NCBI RefSeq assembly: GCF_964355755.1
Contig: NC_092678.1
Coordinates: 25,836,365-25,896,364, forward strand
DNA length: 60,000 nt
Source: Antedon mediterranea
Taxonomy: Eukaryota; Echinodermata; Crinoidea; Comatulida; Antedonidae
Direction of reading: 5' to 3'
Shown here: piece by piece, positions 13,701-28,700 of the stretch
Numbering within the stretch: the first letter of the stretch is position 1
How the letters are laid out: the number at the start of each line of letters is the position of its first letter
Position numbers and translations under genes: made by a program
Notes under the pieces: model-generated
What the model saw: the letters and a program-made list of their open reading frames with translations, nothing else
Told to the model about the DNA's origin: nothing
The model's database searches: none

Positions 13701-16700
13701 ATTATTTTGTGGTTGCCATTTGTATAGTATACAAGAAACAGCATCAGTTGCCATGATAATAGCTGATTGTTGATGATCGCCATGTTTATCTCTTTAAAGT
13801 AATTACATTAACCAAGTATAGTGGCACTTTACTCTAGTCAGCCTACAGTTGATCATGGCCTTGAGGCTCCATATTATATTGTGTGCTAGTTGGCGTGGGT
13901 TAGGGTTAGGGTTAGTCAGCCTACAGTTGATCATGGCCTTGAGGCTCCATATTATATTGTGTGCTAGTTGGCGTGGATATGAAATTATTGTATACTCATT
14001 TAAAGAATATAATTTGAGTGATTTTCCTATAAGGAATTTCAATTCATTACCATATAATTTACAAGCATCTCGCGTAGTCTTTCAATTCAAGCAAAATAAA
14101 TGAACTGCCAGACGGACACTGGATTTTTAAAAAAATGCCCAGACATCGGACAAGCTAAAGAATTCAAAATGTTGTTTACCAAATTGTTGGTGTGTGTAGG
14201 CAAAATTTAGACACAATTATTCATGGGGTTCGTTTTTTGCTGTATAATTTCTAAATACTACTTTTAATCAACCAAGTGACGTTGACTTAAATAAAACTAA
14301 ATGTGATACTGTGTAAATATAAAGGCATTTAACATTCTACGTTAATCTCCAAATATCTGGTTTTCCGAATGATTATTGTATTGAAACTGAAAACTACTTT
14401 TAAAACAACTTTCAGAAATGGTTTGAAAATAATTGCTACTGAAAATGCTTAAAAAATAGTCCGATATACAGTACAGCTGTTATGCAAACATTAACTTTGA
14501 GGTCATAAAAATAATTTACTATTTCAATAACTTATGTTTATAAGATTAATATGCATTATATTATTATTATATCAGAACAAAAATTGCAACATCTATTCTA
14601 CTTTGTATTTTTAAAACACTTTTTGTTTTAGTAGTAGTAATAGTTTTCCATCTATTTATTTTTGTATTTTAGTCAAATGTGGTTGATATTCATGGTTTAG
14701 AATGTTTGGATAGTATAATGAGATTGATCATATATCTATCTATCAGTTCGTATAATTAGAGTTCACAGAGCTTGTCTCAAAATAACCCAGAGGACAGATA
14801 CAATATAATATGAATACAAGTTTGACGTTATTGTAGTTCTGGTAGTATAATCTTTTCTTTTTAGCAAATGATTAGAATTAAAGCCCCATTCCCTACGTTT
14901 TTTAGATCTAATTTAAGATCACAAACTATATTTAATGTAAAAATAATACTATATGGTCCTATTGCGATTAAATTTTTCGTCTTTAAACGGTTAAAAATGT
15001 GAAAAATAAATCGATTCTAATAATTATAGCGGCCCGCTATAAATCCCAAAATGCATTGCGCGCGGATTGATATTTTTGTTTTTCACCTGTAATTCGCCCA
15101 CTTTTCGATCGATCGTGAAGCCAAAACAAATGGAAGACTCCTAACTTTTCAGCGAAAATACCGGGTTTTCCCCAATTTGTATCAACGGAGTCTGGCAAAA
15201 ATAGAAAGACAATTAATGCAGCAACTATACAACGTCAGGCTAGGTATATAGCTAGCGTACGATGTTCGTACGTTATCGATGTTTACCAGCTAGGCCTACA
15301 AAACTAAGCCTAGCTAGGCTAGGCCTAAGACCGTCCACGAGAGGTTGATCGCCGCGAGCTACTTAGGTAGTGCATTGTTTCTCACTTTTTATCATAATTT
15401 ACCATAAAACGTACATTTAAGACAAGGAATGACATGGTTTAATGTTTTTAAAGTGATATATATGTATTATTTTCCAAAAAACGTCCAAAATTGCAGGGAA
15501 GGGGTCTTTAAGTTTCAAATGCTTTATTGATTTTATTGTAAAGGTAGCTCATCTTAATACATATAGGGACATTTTTTTTCTCAAATCTTTTTCTTATGAC
15601 ATTTTCATATTACACAACTAATTTAGACAGACTTGATTAAATCATTGTCTCTATCTAATGGAGGATACTACTTCATGGCTATTGTAAATAAAATATTATA
15701 ATGAGTCTAGGAAGCTATTTTAAATAATTACTATTGTATGTCATAGTGTACATTTATACATTAATAACATTATAATGTCATTTCCTGCGCATTAATTATA
15801 ACTGATGTGGATGCATTAGTTATAAAAACAATAAAATCGTGACATCAATGTAAATATGTATATGACCTGGTTTGATGCGATAATACTTGCAGTATTTATC
15901 ACGCATTAAGCTGACCTGGATTTATATTTCCAATTGAATAATATAATTTAAAATTTTGATTGTGATTTATTTTTTCTAAATCATAAAAGATGTGTGAGTC
16001 TACCTCTTGCTGTGCTTATCTTTGGAGGCAAAAATTATGCTAAAATGTGTAAATTCATTCATTCAAATTAATTGTTAAATTTTTTGTTTTTTTTAAATTA
16101 TTATTAACAGTTATACAGCAATTTAAGAGCAGAAAGCAAAAACTTGTGAAGGGCTGCCAACAAACAGAATATACTTAAATAATTTAAATAAATAGTATAG
16201 CAATATGATATGTAAAAATAAATTATTATTATTATTATTTTAGTCAATAGAATTTTTGAAAATATCCTGTATCATAGACCTAATTTAAATTTCTATTCTG
16301 ATGAAAAAACCTTCCTTGCATATTTCAGATTTTTAAAAATGTATTTTTATAAGAAACCTCTGATAATGACTATAATCTTAATTTGATGTCTTTTTATTTA
16401 CTTTAACCTTGGTTTTCGATCGATACTGCGTAGCAAATTGGAATTCATTTTCTCCTTTGGTTTTAATCAAATTAATCAAACATTACAAATATGAAAGGCT
16501 AATGAAACCAACGCATCCAACAGCCCACCAATAATTCTAAAATAGTAACAAGAAAAAATGAGAGGCAAATGCAAATTGGTTGGTATTATTTAGGATTAAT
16601 ACATAATTTACTAAAGTAAAAAAAATATTTCTAAAATTGAACGCCAAGTATTTCATAAAGAGTTGGATTAAAAAAGATAAAATAAATAAAGACAGATCAG

Positions 16701-19700
16701 GTTAACTTTTGAAATTTAAAACATATTATTTGATTAAGTAGCTGAATCGATTGGTTTTAAGCATTTACTTAAATCTCAATCTCAACAAAATTGCTAATGA
16801 AACATTTGGGTTCTCTCACTGGTTTAGTTGCAGGTGGATTGTAACCATAGAAACCTTGTTACTATGCTACGTAAAAGCTATGTACATAAATTGGAATAAT
16901 ATCTCAACCAGAAATTACAAAACACTAATTCAAAAAAATGTATTGTTTTTAGAAATTTACTGGATAGTCAATTTGATGATATCCATATTTGAATGATTTC
17001 AATTTTCCTGCTAAAGCTCTGTCTACACTATCAAAAAAAGTGTGATGTGCTCAAATATGGCAGTGATATTCTTAAATATGGTAGTAATATGACATCATTA
17101 CATTCATATTCGGGCACATCACATTGTTTTGTCACATAAAGTTTGATAGTGTAGACAGAGCTTATTGGGAAAATCCAGACTGATACAATAATAATACACA
17201 ACAATATAACCTGTGGAAAGTGTATTATTTTGATGTTTAATTGATTTTCAGTGTCTTCCTAATAAATGAACAGAGTACATTATAAATGTGGTATAATTTA
17301 TGAAATGATTAGTTTATTGATAAACTGTACTGTTATCGCCAAAGCCACAACTTGGATGAATCTCATATTATAAATTCAATTAGCGATTAATATGTCTATA
17401 TTGTCTGAATATAAACATACATATTGCGGAATATATTACCTAGCAACCAGTTTCATTCATTAACAGAACGTTTAAAATTTAACAGATTTGAGCGTTAAAA
17501 ATTACTTATGCTCAACCTATTTCTGTGTCGGGTTTAAATCTGCTTTTCTTCTTCTGAACCGAAATGATTTACCATTTATACCAATTTTATTAATGTTGTA
17601 GAATAATGACAGAAATAGACTCTCTTTCCAGTAACATGCCCTTAAGAGATTGAGGCTATTATATGCCTATGGAGTATTACAAACCACCTATTATATCTGT
17701 TAATCAATATTAATTATTGGAAAGTAATGAAGTGTTCTATACAATTGGCTTTCTTCTTTTCCAATTTGGAGTTCGCAGACCTTGTGAAAAAACATGTTGT
17801 TAGTGACGAGTGATAAGAAAAGTGAAATCTGTACATTAATTGAGTCATTTAATGTAGAAAGTGCCGTACCAACAACAAAGTCTTGTAATCCAAAATACTT
17901 AGAATGAACATTTCCGAAAAGAGCAATATAACTCATGTATTTACCAACATTTTATGTAAATTTAATTATTTTATAAAAAATATTTAATTAATTAATTAAT
18001 TTAATGTAATATGTCGCCTATTTGTTATGTCAATAGAATACTGTAATTTGCATCCAAATTATTCCACAAAATAATATATTTATTGATATAAAAGTTTTGT
18101 TCTGTCCACGTAGAGCTATTTATTAAGTACACATTGTTCAAATGATAAGTTACTGGTAATTAAGTTATTGTAAATATAGTAATACTATATTTAAAATAAC
18201 TTAATTACCAGTAGACAATGGTAAAGTCCTGATCTGTTGTTATTATGCTCCACCATTTTGTTATTTAAAGATTTACACCGAGGATTAGTAAAATTAACGT
18301 TGGAATTTGCATTTTACATAACACAATAATATACTAATGCGACATTTATATAGCTCTATGTTTGGTGATTATCACACAATACATTAGCAATGTTTTCCAT
18401 GTTCCGACAACAACTGAATTTACATTAAATTATATTACAATATTTTCAGTAGCTTTTGTGTGTCAGTGGAGTGTTATCTGTTTGCAGTACCTTAGGCTAC
18501 TACTTGTCAGTATCAATCAATCCTTATATAAATTCATGTACATGCTCTACCACACAAAAACATACGAGATACGATTACAATGGCGGTTACATCCTGCAAC
18601 ATATGCACGGTTAATTCTAATGAACTTTATATGCTGTTTGCGGCTTTCGAATAGAAAACAATCAAATGCAATCGGAAGATTAATCAATTCGAAATCTCTT
18701 TGAAAGACGACAATTTCAATATTAAAAACGCAGTCGTCGGAGTTTGGTCTGTTAAGTGCCCGATGATGCGCGACATTAAACAGCCATACAAAGGTCTGGT
18801 TTTAGTATCCATAAATTTGTCAATTTTACAGTTTCAAGAAAACTTGCTGTTTAAGAAGAAAGTCAACAAAGTTTAATAATTGTGCAATGATATCAAAATG
18901 ATACCATGTTGATAGTGAAAATGAGATGCCATCCAATTGGATTTGAACATTTCCTCTACTGGTCTAGTGGTATGGTGTAAATAAAAAAATCAACATTTAA
19001 ACTTTGTAATTAATTTGACTTATTTATGCGTATTTTTATTAAAATAGATTTAATTTGTTAGGAAATATATTGTACTTTAAATAAACAATAACACAATAAA
19101 TACATAGTTGCACTCTTTATAATATTGATTCAGTGAAAATATATTGAAACGCTTTCTGAATAGACATTGATTTCAAAGTGTACAAATAAATATTGGAGTA
19201 ATATAACAAATCGTGAAAATCATTTTTAATAACATGCAACAGCTTGTTTTATAGATCAGTTGAATCATGTCTGCTGGAAATTGTATTTATTTAGCTCCAT
19301 AGCTAAGAGATGGCAACAGGTTTCATAAAACAGGCAACTGCCCATAAAATGTTCTAGTCAGTATAAAAAAACGACACAATATACATACATACATTCACAA
19401 TCTACTAGAAAACTTAAATATTTTGATAATATTTATTTTATTTTATTCAATCGAAACGAACAACGATAATTACCGCCACTAACAGGTTTGATACAAACAA
19501 AGCCAGGACTGTTTAAAGCACCTTGATTGGTCCTAACATATTGTTATTCATAATGCTTGACCATCAGTTGACATTGTATTGGACTCTAATACCATTCTGG
19601 GCTTCGAAGCATAACTGAATGTGGGTCACTAGAGGCACATAGCCCTATATAAACCCCCTAATAAGTTTCAAGTTATTTAAAATTACACTCATCTGTGTAA

Positions 19701-22700
19701 GGGTACATTCACACTTGTCCCCTAGCTAATACACTCATCTGTGTAAGGGTACATTCACACTTGTCCCCTAGCTAATGTGTAAGAGTACATTCGCACTTGT
19801 TCTATTTAACAGAAGACAGCGCGATTTGTCAATTATGAGAAAATCGTATGAAGGTGGTGAACTATAGATTAAGTGTAATAATTCTCCTTTCTGTAATTCT
19901 CTAATAAAGCAACTGGCTTGCTTTGGGGACCAAGCTTTAGGGCGAAAATCCCTGATATGACCCCTTCATGGCCATTTCATTTTTCAGCCTCAATGGTCCA
20001 TAGGGTGCTAGTCCATAACGGTGCTAGTCCATAGCGGTGCTAGTCCATAGGTGCAAACATGATGTAAAATAATCGTATACTGATGGAATAGTAGTATATT
20101 GTAATATTACAAAGTAGTTATGCATAAAATGACATATACAATATCATATCGGAAATATCAGTATTATGTTACTACTATATACACAGTAGTGACTTGCATA
20201 GTAATATAGTAAATGAATTTGCATTACTGTTGTATGATACAATATTACAAAACAATTGTGCCTCAATAATATTGATTTTGAAATGAATTGGATAAATATA
20301 CATTGCAATAATGAAGAAGGATGTGGTAAAATGGTTGATTGATTACTTGCTGCTGCTTGTGTAATTGATGAGGCTTGGTTCAAATCCAATTCTGTCCTTG
20401 TCGCAATTTCTAAATAATTTAACAAAAGCACATTTTGCTATCAATCCCTGACCAATGTACGTTATCACCAATATTGGATACAGATATACAGGTGGTTAGG
20501 ATGGTTTGGAGTGTTTTTAGTGTGGTTAGGTTTTTAGGATGGGTAAGCCAAAAGGCACATTTGGCATGCCATATACGTGACCGATTCTAAACACAACTAA
20601 TTTGAAACAAGACCGTATCTGTAGCCCATGAATACATATCTTTAATTACTTCCGTAGCACTGAATTGAGTTTTGTCAATTAGAATATTTAGTCAATTTCT
20701 TCAAAACCAAATAACAAAAAGAAATAATATTTGCTTAGCTTTCTCATTTGATTGCTTTAAGCCAGAATGGTATTAAGTAGCCTAAAGTGGTTTGCCACAA
20801 TATTCATCACAGAAAAAAATCTGTAGCAGATTTTGCTTATTTTTTTGTTGTTGATTGTAAATTATGCGAGGAAATTACTGTGACTGATTGAGATGGTGCA
20901 AAGGAAATAAAGAAGAGATAATTTTTAGATTTGTCCGATTCTTGGCCTTATTGCTTTTTTATTTCTGCCACTCCTTCTCTTTTCTGATATTCTTTTTTTT
21001 TTCTTATTGCATCTTTTATGAATTATTTGTTTCTTAATATTTGGATGCAAACTACAAACAACATTTAGATTTATAATTTGATTATTTAATCTCCTTTTAT
21101 TATAATGAACATTTATTTATTCATTTTTTTTATTTTGCTTCAATATTAATATAATTAATTAACACATGACGCAACTATATTGTAATGTTTGTAATTTATA
21201 CAGCTTGTAAAATTGCATTAATTATATAGTCTACTATGATACTTTATTTAATGCTAATTTCTTTTTGTTTTTAGGAAAAGATCGAGTATGCTTTTCTTGC
21301 GATTTTTACAGCCGAAGCAGTTCTTAAAATAATCGCATGTGGTTTTCTTATGCACAATGGAGCTTACTTACGAAATGCTTGGAATTTACTGGATTTTATT
21401 ATTGTTCTTATTGGGTAAGTGTACTTTGACAGATTTATTGATTTTCATTAAAAATGACTATTATAAAACTTTAATGTTTTGTTTTATTATAATTGACAAC
21501 AAAAATCTATGAGTTATTAACCGTTTTATTAGTCTTTTTTAATCTTGTAAAAGACTATTGTAAATTGTGGGATATATATATGTTCTTCGTCAAATGATTT
21601 AGCGTATTCTTGTAATCATTATTATAATCATTATCTCTATCAACATTGTCACCCAACATTAACTATTGCATTTTGAATCAATATTTTGATATATTATAGT
21701 CTCGTGGCAATATGCATAAAAATTAAACTAAAACATCTTCTAAAATAAGTGGAGCATGAAATTTATTAAAAATATATATAAAACTACAACAGTATGTTGT
21801 TTAATTAATTAAAAACCCATAGCCTGATACATACAGTGTGATAACATCTTAGCAGAATATCATACTAATGGCTGATGGGTAACTTGGTTGCCATGGTTGC
21901 ACTTGAGATTAATCAGATGTTTCAATATGGTGGATCGGCCAGTGGCCTTAAGCAAATTAGACAATGAGAGAGAATCTCTGCATGAAAGGTCAAAGTTGAA
22001 AGATACGTTTAATGACATCCTTCTTGTATGGGTTATGTAATCATCATTTTATTTGTTTTCTCTGGATTTTATTTACTACTGAGTGTTTTATAATGCAAAA
22101 TGTTTTTAATTAAAAATAAGATAATTTTCAATAATGTTAAGTCCTGATAAATTTTAATTATGAAACATTAATTTAAAATGAAAAATAAGACAACAAATGA
22201 AAGATTTATATAAAATTAATTTTTTTTTTTTACATATTCTAAAATATTGATACTATATTGTTTAATGTTTATACTGTATGGTCCTATAGTTCACGCGGCC
22301 AGGATTTATATTATACCAAAGTAATCAGACTATAACTTGTAAAGCATGTGCTTTAGTTCTCATGCCCTAATTGGTATGTTAAGTACTCGCTGTTGCTGAC
22401 AAAAATACATTAATGCTCATTATTTTAGGCAGTCTTAATTTTTTCCGGAAAAGCAATGTTCGCAATATGATAATTATTAGATGATCAGCTGAAGTGACAG
22501 AGATGTTTTTATGTGGAAAATCCAAACATTTTAAGGGATATAAAATTAAGGGTTTTTAGCAGATATTGCGTGAGCTATTATGATAATGTCATGCATTAAT
22601 GAGATGATATGAACAGAAATGAACGTTTCACAATTTAAAAACAAGTTATTTATGGATTTCAAATATCAGTCAATCTTGCCATTTAGAAGCTAACGCTAAC

Positions 22701-25700
22701 ATGTAACATATCCTGTTGTAATCTGGTAGTATAGGTATTTCCTAGGAGTAGAACCAATAATGGACATTCCAAACTCCTCTCATCCAAACATTGTGGTTGA
22801 TATGATGTCATGGTGAAACATGTATTGTATTTATTCCTTCCATTTCATCAGGCCTAGATGTATTATACGCAGGGTAAACATCTGATTTACCCTGTTGGTA
22901 TCAGGCCTAGATGTATTATATGCAGGGTAAACATCTGATTTACCCTGTTGGTATCAGGCCTAGATGTATTATTATATGCCGGGTAAACATCTGATTTACC
23001 CTGTTGGTATCAGGCCTAGATGTATTATATGCAGGGTAAACATCTGATTTACCCTGTTGGTATCAGACCTAGATGTATTATATGCCGGGTAAACATCTGA
23101 TTTACCCAGTTGGTATAGGCCTAGATGTATTATATGCCGGGTAAACATCTGATTTACCCTGTTGGTATCAGGCCTAGATGTATTATATGCCGGGTAAACA
23201 TCTGATTTACCCTGTTGGTATCTGGTAAAATGCACATCCCTAACTCCATCCACATAGAACTTTGTGGTTGATATGCCGTGGTAATGGAGAATTTAAGGTG
23301 AAAGAGAGTATTAGCTGCAATCACATTTGTGTCTGTCGATTCAGACTGTTTTAAATCCGTTCCATGAAGGCTTTCAGCCTAGTGAACACACCATTAATAT
23401 AGCATGAAGAATTCAAAATTTGTTTCTGATACGACAACCCCCTCCCCCCTCCCCCTATATACAATTAAATAAAAACAGTTAAAATATTTGCGGCATAAGA
23501 AATCATGAGTTTGTTGCAACAAAATATTTCCATTATGCATTTCAAAAAGCATTTTATTTTTAACGAGGAATTTAAAATAAAACTGATAAGCTATGTTTGT
23601 TAGTCTTGTTTTCATGATTTATCCAGCTCTAAGCATACTCAGCACGATGAGAACGGAATTAAGAATTACTTTTACTGTTTTTATAACGTTGTCTTAAAAT
23701 CTGATTTCAACATTTTAGAAATGTCGTCAGTTAAATCCTTTTGAAATTGACTTTGCTCTTTTTATAATAGTTTGAAATATCCACAATGTCAAAAGGTCAG
23801 AATTTTTAAGAATCATGGAGAATTTAACAATTTGCGATATTTCTTAATATTAGCTTCTGTAATATTAAAAAATGGGTAGTTTTTGTGATTTGGTTTTTAA
23901 TTGCGAATTTTAATTCATAGCAACTATTTTTATGTTTTTAATTGAAAGTATAATTCTATACTAATTCTTATGGTTATTTAGAATTGATTTTACTGCTGGT
24001 AACTATACTTGCATTTTTATCAGTCTTGTCAAATTATTTTCCTATATATATAAATGTTGGATAGATTTTTTTTTTTCAGCGCATCATTTAAGAAATAAAA
24101 AAAATAACAAAACATAAACGTGCCGTACGGTCTGCAATATTATTTATGAATAATTTATTTTAAACCTTTTGTCAAAATTATTTTCATTATTCTGACTTTT
24201 TCAAGGCCATTTTATAGCACACATTAATTATTAACGAGAGATATATTATTTTTATCGTATCGTAGTATAGACTGTAGTTTATATCCAATTTTTGAGGCAG
24301 AGAATATTAAATGTAACTCTTCTTTTTCGTTCCTGTTTCTCCCTTCATCCATTTGCTTTTTCTTCTTTTCCTCCTTCTCCTTTTCCTCCTTCTCCATTGT
24401 CATTTTTATTTTAGTGTACCATTAGGTAGGGAGAGATATATTATTTATTGTACTACACTGTAGTTTATATCTACTATTTGAGGCAGAGATGGTAATGTTC
24501 ATGCTTCACCTTCTTTCCTCCTTTTCCCTCCTTCTCCATTGTCATTTTTATTTTAGTGTACCATTAAGTAGGGAGAGATATATTATTTATTGTACTACAC
24601 TGTAGTTTATATCTACTATTTGAGGCAGAGATGGTAATGTTCATGCTTCACCTTCTTTCCTCCTTTTCCCTCCTTCTCCATTGTCATTTTTATTTTAGTG
24701 TACCATTAAGTAGGGAGAGATATATTATTTATTGTACTACACTGTAGTTTATATCTACTATTTGAGGCAGAGATGGTAATGTTCATGCTTCACCTTCTTT
24801 CCTCCTTTTCCCTCCTTCTCCATTGTCATTTTTATTTTAGTGTACTCTTTTTATTCTAGGTGTTTCAGATATAAACGTATAATATTAATTATATAAATTT
24901 GAATTGAAAGAAATTCTAAATAATAAAATTGTATTAAAAATGTAAATATTTTGACACACTCACCTATCAAGATCAATAGGGTCATCTCCGGCAAGTGATA
25001 TTTTCATTGTAAGATTGATTTTAAATAAAGAGACTAGTTCATTTCTTCTGCGTGTTAACTTTCATTTACGGTTCGTTTCTTAATCAATGGATGAATTCAT
25101 TAATTGAATTTAAGAACAAGAAAACAACTAGATCTTTGATTAATTCTCTTAATCTTACAAGATGATTAAACAATTTTGATACCATATTATTTTGGCAAAG
25201 ATCTTTTGACCCGCCAAAATGAGGTTACTCATAATAAATCCACTTTTTTTGTTTATATTTCATTTTGTGACTAAAGAGTTCAAACACAAATAAGATCACA
25301 AATAAGATAGTTTAACAAGACAATTTTAATCATGTATTTTACCGCCATTTTTCATTTCTACATTTTAATTAACATCGTATCTAAAATTTTAAATGAGAAA
25401 ATAGATGGTTAATATAATGAATTCTGGCATCTTATTATGTAAATATACCGGTATTTTAACTACTCTAAACACTTACTTTTAATTGTCACAAATGTACTTA
25501 TATGTATATAATATATTCATCAATGAGAATTTAAATAAACGTGAGAAGAACTCACACAAGACAAAAAAAAAAGAGTTCAGCATTTGATTGTAAATTGAGG
25601 GGTGTGATTATTGAGATTTGACCGTTCAAAATTCTGAACTGACCAATCAATTTCAACATGTCCGACGTTTTACTTGGCATTTGGAAGTACATGCTTAAAC

Positions 25701-28700
25701 TAACAAGTTTTCACAGGGGGACAAGATTCTAACAAGTGATGAGTTCATGTAAAGTTAAAGTAAGGGTTGAGGCTAAAAATGATAAGAACAGAAGATTATG
25801 GGTTTAAAGAGCTTTACAAAAAACTCTCCTACGCAATAGATTCTGGAACATTTTAGTTGAGTTGAAATGATGGTATAGTCTAACACGAATCATTTAAATC
25901 TTTTAGTTGAGTTGAAATGATGGTATAGTCTAACACGAATCATTTAAATCTTTTATTTGGAGAGATTAGAAGAAGAGGGGTTGACAGTAAGTTTAGAAAG
26001 TGGTCATGATTTTTTTATAATATTAGTAGCCTATCTAAGAAAATGAAACGTTTATAATATTAGTAGCCTATCTAAGAAAATGAAACGTTTATAATATTAG
26101 TAGCCTATCTAAGAAAATGAAACGTTTATAATATTAGTAGCCTATCTAAGAAAATGAAACGTTTATAATATTAGTAGCCTATCTAAGAAAATGAAACGTT
26201 TATAATATTAGTAGCCTATCTAAGAAAATGAAACGTTTATAATATTAGTAGCCTATCTAAGAAAATGAAACGTTTATAATATTAGTAGCCTATCTAAGAA
26301 AATGAAACGTTTATAATATTAGTAGCCTATCTAAGAAAATGAAACGTTTATAATATTAGTAGCCTATCTAAGAAAATGAAACGTTTATAATATTAGTAGC
26401 CTATCTAAGAAAATGAAACGTTTATAATATTAGTAGCCTATCTAAGAAAATGAAACGTTTATAATATTAGTAGCCTATCTAAGAAAATGAAACGTAAAAC
26501 ATTTTTTCTTTAAAGTAAACATTTGTTTTCTTTGTAAACTGGTTTAAAAAAAAAAAAAAAAAAAAAAAAAAGTTTTATAAACGTTTGTTTTCTTTTGTAA
26601 ACTGGTTAAGTTGTACAGTACTTAACAGTATTGATTTGTATCCGATACTAAATGTACTAAGTCTGATACTAAATGTACTAAGTGAAAGTATCTGATACTA
26701 AATGTACTAAGTGAAAGTATCTGATACTAAATGTACTAAGTGAAAGTATCTGATACTAAATGTACTAAGTGAAAGTATCTGATACTAAATGTACTAAGTG
26801 AAAGTATCTGATACTAAATGTACTAAGTGAAAGTATCTGATACTAAATGTACTAAGTGAAAGTATCTGATACTAAATGTACTAAGTGAAAGTATCTGATA
26901 CTAAATGTACTAAGTGAAAGTATCTGATACTAAATGTACTAAGTGAAAGTATCTGATACTAAATGTACTAAGTGAAAGTATCTGATACTAAATGTACTAA
27001 GTGAAAGTATCTGATACTAAATGTACTAAGTGAAAGTATCTGATACTAAATGTACTAAGTGCAAGTATCTGATACTAAATGTACTAAGTGCAAGTATCTG
27101 ATACTAAATGTACTAAGTGCAAGTATCTGATACTAAATGTACTAAGTGCAAGTATCTGATGCTAAATGTACTAAGTGCAAGTATCTGATGCTAAATGTAC
27201 TAAGTGCAAGTATCTGATGCTAAATGTACTAAGTGCAAGTATCTGATGCTAAATGTACTAAGTGAAAGTATCTGATGCTAAATGTACTAAGTGAAAGTAT
27301 CTGATGCTAAATGTACTAAGTGAAAGTATCTGATGCTAAATGTACTAAGTGAAAGTATCTGATGCTAAATGTACTAAGTGAAAGTATCTGATGCTAAATG
27401 TACTAAGTGAAAGTATCTGATGCTAAATGTACTAAGTGAAAGTATCTGATGCTAAATGTACTAAGTGAAAGTATCTGATGCTAAATGTACTAAGTGAAAG
27501 TATCTGATGCTAAATGTACTAAGTGAAAGTATCTGATGCTAAATGTACTAAGTGAAAGTATCTGATGCTAAATGTACTAAGTGAAAGTATCTGATGCTAA
27601 ATGTACTAAGTGAAAGTATCTGATGCTAAATGTACTAAGTGAAAGTATCTGATGCTAAATGTACTAAGTGAAAGTATCTGATGCTAAATGTACTAAGTGA
27701 AAGTATCTGATGCTAAATGTACTAAGTGAAAGTATCTGATGCTAAATGTACTAAGTGAAAGTATCTGATGCTAAATGTACTAAGTGAAAGTATCTGATAC
27801 TAAATGTACTAAGTGAAAGTATCTGATACTAAATGTACTAAGTGAAAGTATCTGTTTTAAAGACATAAGGAAAGAGAATATCTGAGCGTACTTTAAACTG
27901 TAATGACAGCTTTTTCAACTTCTTGCACCATATTTGGAAATTAAAATGATACCAGACGGGTTAATTAAAATTTAGTAAGATTATATTGAAGTTGTATTGT
28001 TTAATATAATAGTGCATGTTCATATACAGCTTGATTTCATTTACATGTTAGTAAGAAAAGTAATACATTATTAACAGTTTCAGACTTTTTATCCAACACT
28101 TGCATGCTTTCTAAAAACAGTTCACTGTTAATGGACCATGATTTATTGCAGGCAATGACACACTGATGTCTTTTCTGATGTTTACTCAAAAAGACATGAT
28201 TGCTGTTTGTAGAACTTTTAAGTAAAATTTGATAATTGCACCGTAGAAAGATTTCATTTCAAAATGTTCTTGATATTTGGATTGGAAACTGATTGGGAAA
28301 CTTTTTTATAAAAATGTTTGAAATATTACATATTGTATTAGGAAGTATGAGATGAACTGGACATTTTACTGAATGTTATCCAAGGAGGTTGATATTGTTG
28401 GCAGAGATTTACCTTTTCCACAAATGTTTTAGTAAAACACTCTATAAATAGAAATCTTATAATACTTTTGTTATCAAGATGGCAAGTAATAAATTGGCCT
28501 GATTATCAAATGTATTGTAAACCTTTATCTATTCATTTTCACTAGAAAAAATGTAATTTCTGTATAAAAAAGGTCTGGTTTCTCAAAACCATTTTTTGGA
28601 AATAATGTTTTATGATTGATCGACACTTTACTAAAAATATATTGCTGTTTTTTTATACAAACACTTACCATTGTTGGAATTTAGAATGTTAAATTTAAAT

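Larger units (their letters stand above)
2526..21274 (+). other. 18.7 kb intron between IS1 and IS2
   Basis: About 31% of the window. Holds the 80-, 55- and 58-bp minisatellites, the 852-bp, 626-bp and two family A TIR elements, the TTAGGG-bearing duplication and the palindrome. The rest (2526-4750, 8260-9870, 15510-17010, 17165-19670, 20060-21274) is AT-rich with no gene seen. Short unique stretches near 3350-3480 and 4065-4160 are less AT-biased and could be regulatory. Confidence 0.8.

Noticed and set aside
18362-18703. 113-codon plus-strand ORF
   Set aside because: Composition looks random and AT-driven, no domain or splice context.
18925-18990. tRNA or SINE, from GGTCTAGTGGTATGG and a GTTCAAATCC-like box
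   Set aside because: The two boxes lie on opposite strands and the wrong order; no cloverleaf can be drawn.
20360-20410. tRNA-like B box GGTTCAAATCC
   Set aside because: No matching A box or acceptor stem upstream; chance match or old remnant.
26638-27855. CRISPR-like array
   Set aside because: 29-bp units are directly adjacent with no unique spacers, and the gene around it is animal.
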